Source: a virus
DNA: 41,822 bases
IMG/VR virus record: IMGVR_UViG_3300008266_000125
Span: 1-41,822 of that record
Direction: 5' to 3' (one strand)
In this document: in pieces, positions 1-10,000 of the stretch
Layout: every line of letters begins with the position of its first letter
How positions within the stretch are numbered: the stretch's first letter is position 1
Program-made: the position numbers and the translations under genes
The notes under the pieces: model-generated
What the model was told of the DNA's origin: nothing
What the model saw: the letters and a program-made list of their open reading frames with translations, nothing else
Databases searched by the model: none

Positions 1-25
1 GACAAATATAGTTTTATTTATTTGA
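1..25. repeat. Direct terminal repeat, left copy (circular assembly overlap)
   Basis: The first 25 bases are identical to the last 25 of the window. The copy contains the stop codon of the last lysis gene. The simplest reading is an assembly overlap from a circular or circularly permuted molecule, giving a unit genome of about 41,797 bp. A true 25-bp terminal repeat on the virion DNA cannot be excluded from sequence alone. Confidence 0.85.
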
Positions 26-665
26 AAAGAAAAAATCCCGTTGCAAATCCGATTCCGAAATTGAACAATCTTGTTTCATGAAATGGTTTTGGGATCTTGA
101 CTTCTATTGTTTGAACATTTGTTGTTTTGATCAAATCATTCGAATTTGTGATGTCCGTTGTCAATGTTTGACGTCCGAAAATCCATTTTCTTTTGAACCC
201 GGTGATGATCGTTGTTTCATTCGGAATTTCAATGTCCTTCAATTCAAATTTCTTTTGACTGAATTCCCAATTGAATTTAAAATCTTTATTGTCATATTTT
301 CCAACACGTTCAAATTCACACGGGATTGTGTCGGTAAAATAAACCGGAACCGAATCAATTTGAATTTCGGTTTTATATTTTACAATTGATTTCACACGCG
401 AAAATTCATCCGTCAATTTTTTCAATTTTAAATCATTTTGCAAAAGTTCTTGTTTCAATAACTTGTTCGATGTTTCCAAAACGATTTTCGACGCGGTTTC
501 CGCGCCTAACTTGTTTTTGAAATACTTTGTTTCATCATTCAAACTTTTCGTTGCTGAAATCGCTTGATTTTTATTTTCTGTACATTTTGTAATTGAAAAA
601 ATTAAAATGATTAATAAAATCAAAATCACAACGTCTTTCAAATATTTTTGGAACTGATCTTTCAT
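18..665 (-). CDS. Spanin-like membrane-anchored coiled-coil protein (lysis)
   Basis: A 215-aa protein, last gene of the late operon. An N-terminal hydrophobic segment (about residues 11-27) follows a short charged tail and ends near a cysteine that lacks a proper lipobox. Residues about 45-100 are charged and helical, likely coiled coil. The middle is beta-prone, and the last 15 residues are again hydrophobic and glycine-rich. A membrane anchor, a periplasmic coiled coil, and a place directly after the endolysin fit a Rz-like spanin that disrupts the outer membrane at lysis. The hydrophobic C-terminus is unusual for a classical i-spanin and could span to, or insert in, the outer membrane. No separate o-spanin is seen. 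Function is inferred from architecture and position. Confidence 0.55.
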   Translation of the reverse strand: MKDQFQKYLKDVVILILLIILIFSITKCTENKNQAISATKSLNDETKYFKNKLGAETASKIVLETSNKLLKQELLQNDLKLKKLTDEFSRVKSIVKYKTEIQIDSVPVYFTDTIPCEFERVGKYDNKDFKFNWEFSQKKFELKDIEIPNETTIITGFKRKWIFGRQTLTTDITNSNDLIKTTNVQTIEVKIPKPFHETRLFNFGIGFATGFFLFK

Positions 666-674
666 GGTTTCTTT

Positions 675-1178
675 TTATTTTGGTAATCTTCGAATCACCG
701 ATTTCATCACTTGTTTTAATTGGTTTGCGTAATCGGGCGCGGTTGCATAACCGGCGCGGGCGATTTCTTCAAAGAATCGTTCCGGGTTGTCCTTGTGCTT
801 TATTGCTTCCGAATATCTTTTGTTTTTCAAAAAGAAATTGACATGATCTTCAAACGCTATTGACGCGGACGGGTACTTTCGGAACCAATCTTTGACAATG
901 TATTTGAATTTATTTCCAATTTTCGTGATGCTGATCACTTGTGGAAACTTCACATTGTTTCGTGATAAATATTCCGTCGTTGTGATCAATTGTTCGTTTC
1001 CATTTACGCCGTCCGTGTCCTTAATTCCAAAGAAATTATTTCCGACGGCTTTCGCGCCCCAACCCGATTCCAACGCGCCTTGTGTCAAAGGAATCAAATA
1101 ATGAAATCCCGTTTTCGCTTCAACCTTTTTCGCTTCGGGTAAATACGTTTTGACAAATTGTTCCGGTGTGATTTTCAT
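675..1178 (-). CDS. Endolysin, glucosaminidase (GH73/FlgJ-like)
   Basis: A 167-aa single-domain enzyme. Residues 29-52 carry the family core (IPLTQGALESGWG, then GNNFFGIK); Glu37 is the expected catalytic acid of GH73 N-acetylglucosaminidases. The C-terminal half has the usual tail of the family (KYPSASIAFEDHVNFF and an ARAGYATAPDYANQL motif). It cleaves peptidoglycan glycan strands. There is no signal peptide or cell-wall-binding domain, so release to the periplasm should depend on the holin encoded just upstream. It sits between holin and spanin-like genes with 7-9 nt gaps, forming a lysis cassette. Confidence 0.9.
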   Translation of the reverse strand: MKITPEQFVKTYLPEAKKVEAKTGFHYLIPLTQGALESGWGAKAVGNNFFGIKDTDGVNGNEQLITTTEYLSRNNVKFPQVISITKIGNKFKYIVKDWFRKYPSASIAFEDHVNFFLKNKRYSEAIKHKDNPERFFEEIARAGYATAPDYANQLKQVMKSVIRRLPK

Positions 1179-1185
1179 GATGTTT

Positions 1186-1722
1186 TTATTTTAGTATTGA
1201 TTTTAATTTATTCAAAATACCTTCATTTACAATGTCAATAATTTTGTCCAACAAAATAAAAGGTTTGGACTTTTTACCAAATCGATCAAATTCGTTTTCA
1301 CCAATCGATTGAAGTTCTATCAAAATAACATAAACAAAAAAGATGAATTTAATTGACAAAATAATCGACAAAAGGAAATCAAAAGATTTCAAACGGATGA
1401 TTTCTTTTTCTAATGTCCAAAGGAACCAAATGATCAAAGTAAAAATTATAATTTTTTCAAATGCGCGCCAACCTTTTTTGGATTCAAATTCAAATTTTTC
1501 GCCGTCTTTTTCTTTTCTTGCCGTGTCGGCTTTTATTCCGGTATGTATATCAATAATGTTTATAATTAAAGCGATCAACCAAAGTGACGCGGTTACACCA
1601 AGAAAAAAACGTTCATGTATTGTTGATACAAAATTGATAAATGCTGAAATTAAACCGCCAATTGAAATTGATAAAAAATAAAATTCTTTGTGATAAATGA
1701 AGGATTGAAAAACTTGTTTCAT
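1186..1722 (-). CDS. Phage holin (holin_4-like)
   Basis: A 178-aa integral membrane protein. A longer reading frame runs upstream into the preceding gene, but the ATG at 1722 follows that gene's stop (1749) and is the likely start. Hydrophobic segments lie near residues 14-32, 37-58, 90-104 and 116-136. Between the second and third is the cytoplasmic loop typical of the TcdE/Cp-1-type holin family: an aspartate and TG pair (IIDIHTGIKAD), then a charged stretch with EFESKKGWRAFEK. It would form the membrane lesion that releases the endolysin and set lysis timing. Placement directly before the glucosaminidase supports the call. Confidence 0.75.
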   Translation of the reverse strand: MKQVFQSFIYHKEFYFLSISIGGLISAFINFVSTIHERFFLGVTASLWLIALIINIIDIHTGIKADTARKEKDGEKFEFESKKGWRAFEKIIIFTLIIWFLWTLEKEIIRLKSFDFLLSIILSIKFIFFVYVILIELQSIGENEFDRFGKKSKPFILLDKIIDIVNEGILNKLKSILK

Positions 1723-1748
1723 GTTTTTAATATTAGTTAATTTATATT

Positions 1749-2180
1749 TTAGTCCGGAATATTCAATTGACGTGAATAATAAAATCCACCAATCCAACGA
1801 ATCACGCGATGTGTGATCCAATTTTTCAGTTTCTTTTTTGGCGCAATCCCTTTTCGCCATTTCAATCGTTCATCATCCGCGAATTTCCTTGCTTCAAAAA
1901 TACTAAAATTATGACGTTCTAATTCATTTTTTTTATCAACCCACAATTTATCATGAATTAAATCACCAATGAACGCCGAATCAATTGGATACAATATTGA
2001 CCAAAATTTTTTCGGAATTGAAATCAAATCAGTTTCAAAACCTTTTTCAATCTTCAAAACATATCCATCCGACAAAGTGACGAAAATATCTTGATCAACT
2101 TTGAATCTTCTTTCGCTTTCGTGTTTACAAAGGAAAACCAACGGAATTTCCGTTGGTTGTTCTAAATATCCCAAAATCAT
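1749..2180 (-). CDS. DUF1353-like phage protein
   Basis: A 143-aa protein matching the DUF1353 pattern: a beta-rich N-terminus, the signature FETDLISIPKKFW (about residues 48-60), then a short helix ending in an HD dipeptide (DLIHDKLW, about 73-80), and a C-terminal helix with ADDERLKW. Members are common near tail and lysis genes of siphoviruses; the conserved histidine and aspartates suggest a small peptidase or metal site, but the role is unknown. Its start overlaps the preceding stop by four bases (ATGA), so it is translationally coupled to the tail gene before it. Confidence 0.65.
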   Translation of the reverse strand: MILGYLEQPTEIPLVFLCKHESERRFKVDQDIFVTLSDGYVLKIEKGFETDLISIPKKFWSILYPIDSAFIGDLIHDKLWVDKKNELERHNFSIFEARKFADDERLKWRKGIAPKKKLKNWITHRVIRWIGGFYYSRQLNIPD

Positions 2181-3139
2181 TTGTAATTTCTTTTTAAATT
2201 GTTTTCAAATTTATCATTGAATGTGAAATTCAATTGCGCTTTTCGTGTTTTAACACCATATTTTGTCCCGTCATTTTGCGCAACCTTGACACCGAATTTG
2301 ACAAAATTGTATGAATGATTATTCAAATTATAATCATTGAAATAAATGTCATTTGCAAACAAAATGAAGTCAAAGAATTCATCCGTCAAACAATTCGGGA
2401 TCAAGTTCGTTTGGAATTTATATTCGTTCGTTTGTTTCATCGAAATTTGTTTTTTCTCATAACTTCGATTTATCAAATTGTCTTCTTCAATTGACGGATC
2501 ACGTCTTCCGAAAAATCCCGGCAAACGAATCGAATGTTTCCAAGCGACACCGGTGAAATCAATTCCCGTTTTTTCCAAACGTCCATTCATCACAACATCA
2601 ATTCGTGTTGTTTTATCCGCTTTCAATGCCGAAAATTGATTCAATGTGAAAACAATTGAATTGAATTCCGTTGTGATCCCGGCGATTGTTATTGATTTTA
2701 CAATCTTGAAATTTCCTTCACCAATGGTTTCCAAAACTTTTTTCCATTTGACCAAATATCCTTTCAAATTTATGTTTTCTGAAAAATATCCAAATCCAAA
2801 AAATGTTCCGAAATCATCATTGTTCAAATTGTATTCATCCGATGTTTCCAAATGGATCAATTTGAAATCACACGTTTCCGATGACAATTGTCGTTGGTGA
2901 TAAAATGCCGAATAATCATTTTTAAAATCATCGTTTGAATTTGCGTCGGCGAAAATGTGGTGAACATAACAACATTCTTTGAATATTGCTTCCGGATCTT
3001 CCGTCGGGATTGGTATTTGAACCCCGATTGCATAAGACAACGAACGTTCCTTGTAAGGGCATTTTATTTTTGTTCTACATGGAAAAGCATCATTCCCAAT
3101 GAACACAATGTCTTTGAGTTCTTTTATATTATCGATCAT
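2177..3139 (-). CDS. Putative tail/virion protein
   Basis: A 320-aa protein of mixed beta character, with no family I recognise. It has a cysteine group near the N-terminus (DAFPCRTKIKCPY at about 17-29, then KECCYVHH at about 54-61). It overlaps both neighbours by 4 nt (ATGA), forming a tight block with the 589-aa gene upstream and the DUF1353-like gene downstream. Position between the tail-tip genes and lysis cassette suggests an accessory tail or baseplate component. The CDS is certain; the function is inference. Confidence 0.6.
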   Translation of the reverse strand: MIDNIKELKDIVFIGNDAFPCRTKIKCPYKERSLSYAIGVQIPIPTEDPEAIFKECCYVHHIFADANSNDDFKNDYSAFYHQRQLSSETCDFKLIHLETSDEYNLNNDDFGTFFGFGYFSENINLKGYLVKWKKVLETIGEGNFKIVKSITIAGITTEFNSIVFTLNQFSALKADKTTRIDVVMNGRLEKTGIDFTGVAWKHSIRLPGFFGRRDPSIEEDNLINRSYEKKQISMKQTNEYKFQTNLIPNCLTDEFFDFILFANDIYFNDYNLNNHSYNFVKFGVKVAQNDGTKYGVKTRKAQLNFTFNDKFENNLKRNYK

Positions 3140-4905
3140 TTTGTGTATTTTAAAACGTTTGAATAAACAATATTTGAAGACGCGTCAACCGCTTTCAATC
3201 TTATTTCGTTGACACCAACAAACAAATCAATTAAGTAAACCGAATTTTCAGAAACCGAAATTCCCGACGGCAACCAAACGCCGTCAACGGCGGTTTGAAG
3301 TTCAATTCCGGTCAATGTGTTTGAATAGTTGCCAACATAAATTTCAATATTTGCATCGCTTCCGGTTCGATCTTCCGTTGAAATTGTATCAAACCAAACA
3401 ATTTCCGTGAATTCACCGGATCCCGTTGGACAAATTCCGCCAATATTCCAATTTGAATTTTCAATTGGTGCATGAATACGAACAATCGCGTTTTGTGGAT
3501 CTTCTAAACTTTTAAAGAAAACTAATTGACCAACACCCGTTGAAGGATTCCCCGTGTTGATTTGCGAATTTGGAATTCCTAAATTCAACAATTGATTGTC
3601 AAATGAATTTGATCCAACATAATTTGTTGTAAATGTTTGACCATTCCATTCGATTTCAATTTTTACCGGGACATCAATGACATTGAAATTCAATCCACAA
3701 TTTCCGGTTCCGGTTCCAAAGTTCATCAAGAATTCGAAAACACCCGTGTTTTGACCTTCATAAACAAACGATTCCGAACATGAAATTGAATTGGTTTGTG
3801 ATATTCCACCCGTCAAACCCGACAAAAATCCGTCATCATAAACCGAATTATTGATCAACGGATTTTCCGACAACATATCATTGTACCAAAAACCAACAAC
3901 ACATTTTGTTTCATCAAATAAAATTGTGTACTTTCTGTAAATTCTTGGTGAATTATAAACATTTAAGGCGTCAACGTCATTGACTAAAACTTCAAAAACA
4001 ACCTTCAAATTTTTGGTAAAATCAACGTCAATGAAAAACGCGCCGTCCTTTGATTCCAACAATCCATTCAAAACACTTGGTTTTTCAAATCCGATTTGCA
4101 TGATCCCGGATCCATAATTTGAACCCGAAATTGTTCCGATCGGTTTTCCGCCATGAAATGAATTCACATCATCAAATTCCAATCCCCAATCAAGAACAAA
4201 CGGATTGAAGGAATTTGGATTGTCGTCATCTGAAATTCTATTTTGTCCGTCGATGTTTGCTTTTGCAAATTTCCAATTCAAAGGCGTTTGACCAATCGAT
4301 GTTGTTTCGGCGAAAAATTCAGTTGTCAAAGTTTCAACGTTGTCAATTTTCCATTCCAACAATTTCACGCCCGATGACATTGAATTTTTTACATCATTCA
4401 ATAAATTATCGATGACAAAATATGATCGGACTTTTTCTTGACAAAAAAAGAAAGTTTCCGCTTTTAAATAATCAAGCGAAATCACATTTTCAAAACCATC
4501 CGTCACAATAATTTTCAAAGAAATTGAACCCGTCAATGATTCATATTTGTAAATTCTTTCAAAATTATTTTCGATTGTTTCGTTTGCTGACATACCATTC
4601 ACAACCAATGAAAATTGATCAATCAAATTCAATCCATTGAAAACACCGAACACAATTTTTGTGTCCGGTGAAAGTGATGTTTGTGGACGATAAACATCCA
4701 AGTTTATTTGAAGACGAATTCGATTGTTTGCGGGTTCCAATGTTCCCAATCCGCGTCGAAATTCAGTTGTTGACGAATCGGATTTCAAAACCAATTGACC
4801 GCCAATTGTTTCAATCGGAATCGTCGATCCGTTTATCCAATTGAATTCATCGTTTGTCGTCGAAAAATCAACGAATAAACTTTCGGTTAAATTATTATTA
4901 CACAT
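3136..4905 (-). CDS. Large tail-tip / appendage protein
   Basis: A 589-aa, Ser/Thr/Asn/Gly-rich, beta-strand-rich protein without signal peptide or membrane segment, typical of virion surface proteins. It contains several paired cysteines (for example ICPTGSG near residue 490). The last ~70 residues look like an immunoglobulin-like or carbohydrate-binding module ending in a repeated strand pattern (GVNEIRLKAVDASSNIVYSN). It sits after the receptor-binding-type protein and a 167-aa gene, and is coupled by ATGA overlap to the next gene. A role in host surface binding is likely but unproven. Confidence 0.6.
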   Translation of the reverse strand: MCNNNLTESLFVDFSTTNDEFNWINGSTIPIETIGGQLVLKSDSSTTEFRRGLGTLEPANNRIRLQINLDVYRPQTSLSPDTKIVFGVFNGLNLIDQFSLVVNGMSANETIENNFERIYKYESLTGSISLKIIVTDGFENVISLDYLKAETFFFCQEKVRSYFVIDNLLNDVKNSMSSGVKLLEWKIDNVETLTTEFFAETTSIGQTPLNWKFAKANIDGQNRISDDDNPNSFNPFVLDWGLEFDDVNSFHGGKPIGTISGSNYGSGIMQIGFEKPSVLNGLLESKDGAFFIDVDFTKNLKVVFEVLVNDVDALNVYNSPRIYRKYTILFDETKCVVGFWYNDMLSENPLINNSVYDDGFLSGLTGGISQTNSISCSESFVYEGQNTGVFEFLMNFGTGTGNCGLNFNVIDVPVKIEIEWNGQTFTTNYVGSNSFDNQLLNLGIPNSQINTGNPSTGVGQLVFFKSLEDPQNAIVRIHAPIENSNWNIGGICPTGSGEFTEIVWFDTISTEDRTGSDANIEIYVGNYSNTLTGIELQTAVDGVWLPSGISVSENSVYLIDLFVGVNEIRLKAVDASSNIVYSNVLKYTK

Positions 4906-4908
4906 AAA

Positions 4909-5412
4909 TTATTTTTTAATAGTTGAAATTTTTGATTGTTCAATTTCTATTGGTGAATAATTTTCGGAAATGTAATTGTCAAAAATATACAATAATTCAT
5001 TGTATAATTCCGAACCAATAACCGAATCGCCAATTTGAATCAAAAGGTTTCGTCCGGTTATCCATTGTCCAAAAGGAACAACAATGTCCAAAACCGGTTT
5101 CAATTCCGCCAAAATTATATTTTCCGACGCGTCATCCAACAAACCTTGTTGTTTCTTAATTCTAAACTTTGCCGACAAACGCGCCCAAATTTGTTTGGCG
5201 TCATCAATTCTTTTTAAATATAGAATTTTTTCATTTTCTTCAATTTTTAAATTTTGAATTTCTTCAATTTCGTTTCCAAAATAATCAACATAAACAACTA
5301 AATTATTTTCTTTATCAATTAAAAATTGTTTATAATCAATATTATTATCGTCTAAAATTATTTTTATTCCGTTTTTATAGACGTTCCCCGTTTTTTCTGA
5401 TACTATCCACAT
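4909..5412 (-). CDS. Tail-associated hypothetical protein
   Basis: A 167-aa protein. The N-terminal third is beta-rich (WIVSEKTGNVYKNG, then a Val-Val-Tyr-Val strand). The middle is a basic helix (about 63-90, IWARLSAKFRIKK), and the C-terminal half is helical with a conserved-looking LYNELLYIFDNYISENY segment. It is small, soluble and lies between two large tail-tip proteins, so it could be a tail-fibre assembly chaperone or connector; I do not recognise a named family. The gene is more AT-rich than the large tail genes before it. Confidence 0.5.
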   Translation of the reverse strand: MWIVSEKTGNVYKNGIKIILDDNNIDYKQFLIDKENNLVVYVDYFGNEIEEIQNLKIEENEKILYLKRIDDAKQIWARLSAKFRIKKQQGLLDDASENIILAELKPVLDIVVPFGQWITGRNLLIQIGDSVIGSELYNELLYIFDNYISENYSPIEIEQSKISTIKK

Positions 5413-5423
5413 ATTTAATATTT

Positions 5424-7049
5424 TTAATCTGTTATATATAACTCAACCCTTCTAACCAAAAAAGCACAAGCGACCGCGACCGATTCATTGTTTCTAAATA
5501 AACCCAAAGAAAGGGCGTTAATTGCAAAAGTAAAACTACCCGAAACAACGGCGTTTGTTGTTGTGTTTGTTACTTTGTAAAATATTAAAGTTGTGTTTTT
5601 TTCTCTGAAAAATTCAATAATATAATCATCTGTACTGCTTTTTGGCATTGTAGCACCCAAGTCAATTTTGGTTGTTGCTCCAAGTCCATTTTTGTACATT
5701 ATTTGACAATTTGAATCCGTTCCATCACAAGCAAATGACAATAAAACTTGAACATAAGTTGACGGATTTGTGTTTGTAATTACTGCGGTTCCACAAAAAC
5801 CATAAGAAAAACGCGCGGTTGGAATATTTGACGCGTCTTCGTTTTTTATTCTTGCCCTATAATAAAAACCCGATGTCGGCGAAACTCTATAAATTCCCGA
5901 ATCTTGAAGATACACCCAAGATCCCGCCGATGCGGGACTCAAATATTTCCTATATGGCAAACTTTGCGAACTAACAACAACCGATTGTGTTCCGGCTGAT
6001 ACATGGGCATAAGTTCCGAGATATTGCATCGCGTTTCCAATTTCTTGCATAATTATAAAATTTGGATAGTCTTTGTCTATATTGTAACCTAAATCTATTG
6101 GTAAACCATCTTTAACACCATAAATTTTCCCATCACTTGGAAATTCAATTCCCGATGATAATTGAACATAAAGCGAACCCGTCCAACGATATGTTTTGTT
6201 CATGTCTAATGCCAAATAAATTTTCCCCGTTTCACCCGTGACCGGAAACGATGCCAAATTTGCAAATTCCAAAACGTCATCAACATACGACGGCAATTGT
6301 GAAGGCGGAACCAAACCGCCAACCAAATCCGCTTTGTTAGCAAGTAAAGAAACAACATTTTCTTTTGTTTCAATTGTTCCATCTTCATCCGGAACAAACA
6401 ATTCGCGATCATCCGTCAAAATTTCGGTTTTTATTGATGAATAATTATCAACACCCAAAACCCTTATTTCCGTCGTTCCTATTCCGCCGGAAAATTCACT
6501 ATAATTTGAAGTACTTGAACCAACATTCGTGACGCTTTGCAAATCTTGCGGTTCAAATTCATTTACTTTTTTATGAAAAGAAACAACACAAATTTGTGTT
6601 TCGTTTACTTGGTATGTATAATTTACGTTTGTTGAAAATCCAACAACTGAAATGTCATAATAAATCGCGCCGTTTCCGTCCGTTTCTTGCGCATGTCCTT
6701 TGTAAGTTAAAAAAACGGAACGACCGACATAATCTTTGAATTGAATGATGTCGTTTAAAATCAACATATCCAACAACAATCCAATGTCATTCAAATCCGT
6801 TGTAAGTTTTGAAACCGAAATGATGAATTCCGTTTCATTATTCATTGCGTTTCCGTTCCAACTCAAATCACCCGGTGAAAACAAAGTCAAATTCCGTTTC
6901 GCGATGAATGGTGATCCCGTATATTTTCCAACCTTTTCCAAAATAGCTTTGAAAATAGTTTGATTATTTTCCGCCAATATCGATCCCGGCGCGCCGTTTG
7001 GATCGATAAAAACGTCAATGTCGTTTTCTATTAATTTTAAGTTATCCAT
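5424..7049 (-). CDS. Tail fibre / receptor-binding-type protein
   Basis: A 541-aa protein. Residues 1-180 probably form the virion-attachment part. Around residues 245-290 it has a motif typical of Bacteroidota phage fibre proteins: a GLVPPSQLPSYVDDV stretch followed by TGETGKIYLALDMNKTYRW. The C-terminal ~230 residues (DNA about 5424-6120) form a separate module rich in Tyr, Ser and Thr with beta-strand periodicity, a plausible receptor-binding tip. Base composition and codon choice in that C-terminal DNA look different from neighbouring tail genes, which hints at module exchange. Assignment rests on the motif and location; the receptor is unknown. Confidence 0.65.
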   Translation of the reverse strand: MDNLKLIENDIDVFIDPNGAPGSILAENNQTIFKAILEKVGKYTGSPFIAKRNLTLFSPGDLSWNGNAMNNETEFIISVSKLTTDLNDIGLLLDMLILNDIIQFKDYVGRSVFLTYKGHAQETDGNGAIYYDISVVGFSTNVNYTYQVNETQICVVSFHKKVNEFEPQDLQSVTNVGSSTSNYSEFSGGIGTTEIRVLGVDNYSSIKTEILTDDRELFVPDEDGTIETKENVVSLLANKADLVGGLVPPSQLPSYVDDVLEFANLASFPVTGETGKIYLALDMNKTYRWTGSLYVQLSSGIEFPSDGKIYGVKDGLPIDLGYNIDKDYPNFIIMQEIGNAMQYLGTYAHVSAGTQSVVVSSQSLPYRKYLSPASAGSWVYLQDSGIYRVSPTSGFYYRARIKNEDASNIPTARFSYGFCGTAVITNTNPSTYVQVLLSFACDGTDSNCQIMYKNGLGATTKIDLGATMPKSSTDDYIIEFFREKNTTLIFYKVTNTTTNAVVSGSFTFAINALSLGLFRNNESVAVACAFLVRRVELYITD

Positions 7050-7067
7050 TTTTATTTGTTTTATTAA

Positions 7068-10000
7068 TTATTCGAATGTGTCTTCATAGCGGAATTCATA
7101 CAATCCCGGATCGAACCCGTCTTCACCGCTTGCGTCATAACAACCAACGCGTCCCGTGATTCTGTATTTTTCACCCGGTTGCAACAATTCCGGATCAACC
7201 AAACATTTAGTTGTTAAAAACTTGAACGTTCCATCAACTTCAATTTTCAATTTTGTTTCGCCCGCGATTGGTTTCAATGGATTGTCGTTTTCCGATCCCC
7301 AAACCGATGACAATTGACGTTGTTCAAATCGTCCCGCGCCTTTGTCAATTTCTATTGTTGTAACCGCGTAAACATTTGAAGGATCCCAATTTCCGGAATC
7401 TAATATTTGAAACGCAATTTCAATTCGTGTTGGTTCATTTGACAAAATAACACCAAGCGGTTTTCCCGTTTCCGGATCCGTTCCAACATTCAACAATGTA
7501 TTGTCGGAATCACGAAAATATTTGTGTTCAACTGAAATGTTTTCGTTTTGGTCATAGTCTTTCAATTTAACTTCAAAACGATTTGTGAATTGTTTTAAAT
7601 CACCATTTTCAATCGCGTCAATCTTTGTGAAAAAATTCAATTTAAAACCGCTATTTGTATAAAAGTCAAACCAATCATTGTTGAACCCGTTGTTCGCTTT
7701 TGTAGCGTCATAAAACACACCCGGAACGTCATTTCGTTTGATCCAATCTTCCCAACGAATCTTGGTTGCAAAGTACGCCAAATAACCATTCAAATTTGCC
7801 GTGTTCATTGTTGGTTCATTTTTTATTTTAACCCAATTTTTATTGTTTCCGTTTTCTAATTTGAAACCGCGTGATTGATCAAAATTAAATTGTTGAACAC
7901 CGCTTGAATCTATTGGCGACGAAACCAAATCAACTTCATATTTTTCCAATTCAAATGAAACGCCGGTTGAAACATTAAAAACATCAAATCCAAATTTCAT
8001 TTTTTGAAAAACAATTGATCCGTCTTTTGGAATTCGAAAAGGAATTCGACACAACAAATCATCTTGAACAATTCCATCGAAAACCAATTCACCAACATTT
8101 GTTTCCAAATATGGATGTTCAATGAAGGCGTTGTCTAAATATTCGTATTGTCCCGCCGGCGGAATTGATTTCACCATGTCATTCAAGTCAACCAATAATG
8201 AAACGCGATTTGAAAAATTTCGAACCAACGTTCCGTCGGCAACTGATAACCAAAGAATATATTTTCTATTCGTTGAATCTTTTGAATCAAAAACCGAAAA
8301 GAAATCCGACGTCGGAACGAACATCGCTTCAAAAACAATTTTGTTTCCAACTTGTGTGAATTTCACATTTTCAACATTCATTGAAGCATTTCCCGAACCG
8401 AATCCATAAAACACACCCGGAAACAATGTGTCCAAAACAAATCCATTTTCAACATCACCCGAATTGATAAACAAATTTTTGTGGAATGAAGTTGTTTTGT
8501 TTTTGAAATCATTTTCATCATTTGGAATCCATGCAAATCCAAATCCACATTCAGTTGTTAAACCTAAATTTTGAACACCGGAAATGATTGATTTCACTTT
8601 TGTTTTGTTGGCATAGTCAATTGACGCAACCGGATTTCCAAGTTCATCAAAATATTCAATTGAATCAACCGAAAAATCATTTGGTAATTCGTTGAAATTC
8701 TCATTGAACCAACCCGTGTTTCCAAGTCTTTTTGTTTGGTTCAAATCATTTTGAATTTTTGTGTTTGGATTGTTCCATTCCGGATAAAAATACAATTTTA
8801 AATTATCGGTCAAAGATCCATCGCCGTTCAAATATTCCGGAATTTCCATGTTTTCCAAATTCGACAACGTTTCAAAAATTGACGGAATCATGAAATCAAT
8901 TTCCAATTCATAAAATCTTTTATGTGTTGTTGGGAAAACCGCTTGCAATTCTGTTTGGATTTCCGCTTGTTCAACCTTTATATCAATATATGTTGCGTCC
9001 GTGTTGTTGTTATATTCAAACGCTAAAACAAACGATTCACCTTCTAAAATATTAACATTTACAACTTCCGAAAAAGTCAAAGTTTGATTCAATCTTGATT
9101 TTGTGTTTGTCCATTTTTTTAATTCTGTTCTACTTAAAAAAGTATTTCCATCAAACTTCAATAAAACCAATGAAACAAAATCGGTTGTTGTAAAAAATCC
9201 GGATTGTGAATTTGTAATTCTAAAAGAAACATTGAAAAATATATCACGCGGATCATCTTGTGACGCATCATATAAAAAACAATTTGACGTTTGTGTCGTT
9301 ATATATGATCCCGTCAAAGGTGAACGTACAATGTAAATATTTGACGTAACATTTTGAAAATTATTTTGAAGGTTTGTTCCAACAAATTTCATTGGTTTTG
9401 CAACTCGATTTCCGGGTTCATCAATTTGAAGTCGCATTGTTTCAAATGTTTCATTTTTCAAATAGATCGTTTCCGCGTTTTGAGTTGGTGAAATTATTTT
9501 TCGAATCTTTGATTTTCGAATAGCCATTCCGGATTGATAACCGGTCAACTCAAAATCTTTCCATGTTCCAACCGACAATGTGTTGATTCCTTCACAATTC
9601 ATTTCCGGCGTTGTTTGATCGATGAATGATTTCAATTGTGTTGTGTCAAAATCTTCATTTGTTAAATGACAATAAGACGCGACACATCCTTCCGATTCAA
9701 TATCCGAATAAATCAAAATATCTTTGAATGATTCGGTTGAATTTTCAAACGGCTTGAATCCCGTTGTGAATTCGGTGAAAATCATTGGATCCGGATTGAT
9801 TGAATTTATTTCCAACGTGTCAACTTCAATTGTGTCATCATAAACATTTAAAATTGTGAATTCACCTTCAATGATTGTCCCGTTTGGAAAATCTTCATTT
9901 ATAGCAACACCACGCAATTTCACCAACATCCCATTGTCAAAACCAAAATCACCCCAATTTTTCCCGGAATTCAATTTGATTGTTTTCAAAGTATTGTTGA

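Noticed and set aside
3-10. TATATTTG -7-like sequence on the minus strand at the circle junction
   Set aside because: No TTG is found 17-19 bp upstream, and a strong terminator follows within about 50 bp, so it is probably not a working promoter.
1749-1860. Extended N-terminus for the holin starting at 1860
   Set aside because: The extra 46 residues lie within the DUF1353-like gene and are polar; the ATG at 1722 falls just after that gene's stop.
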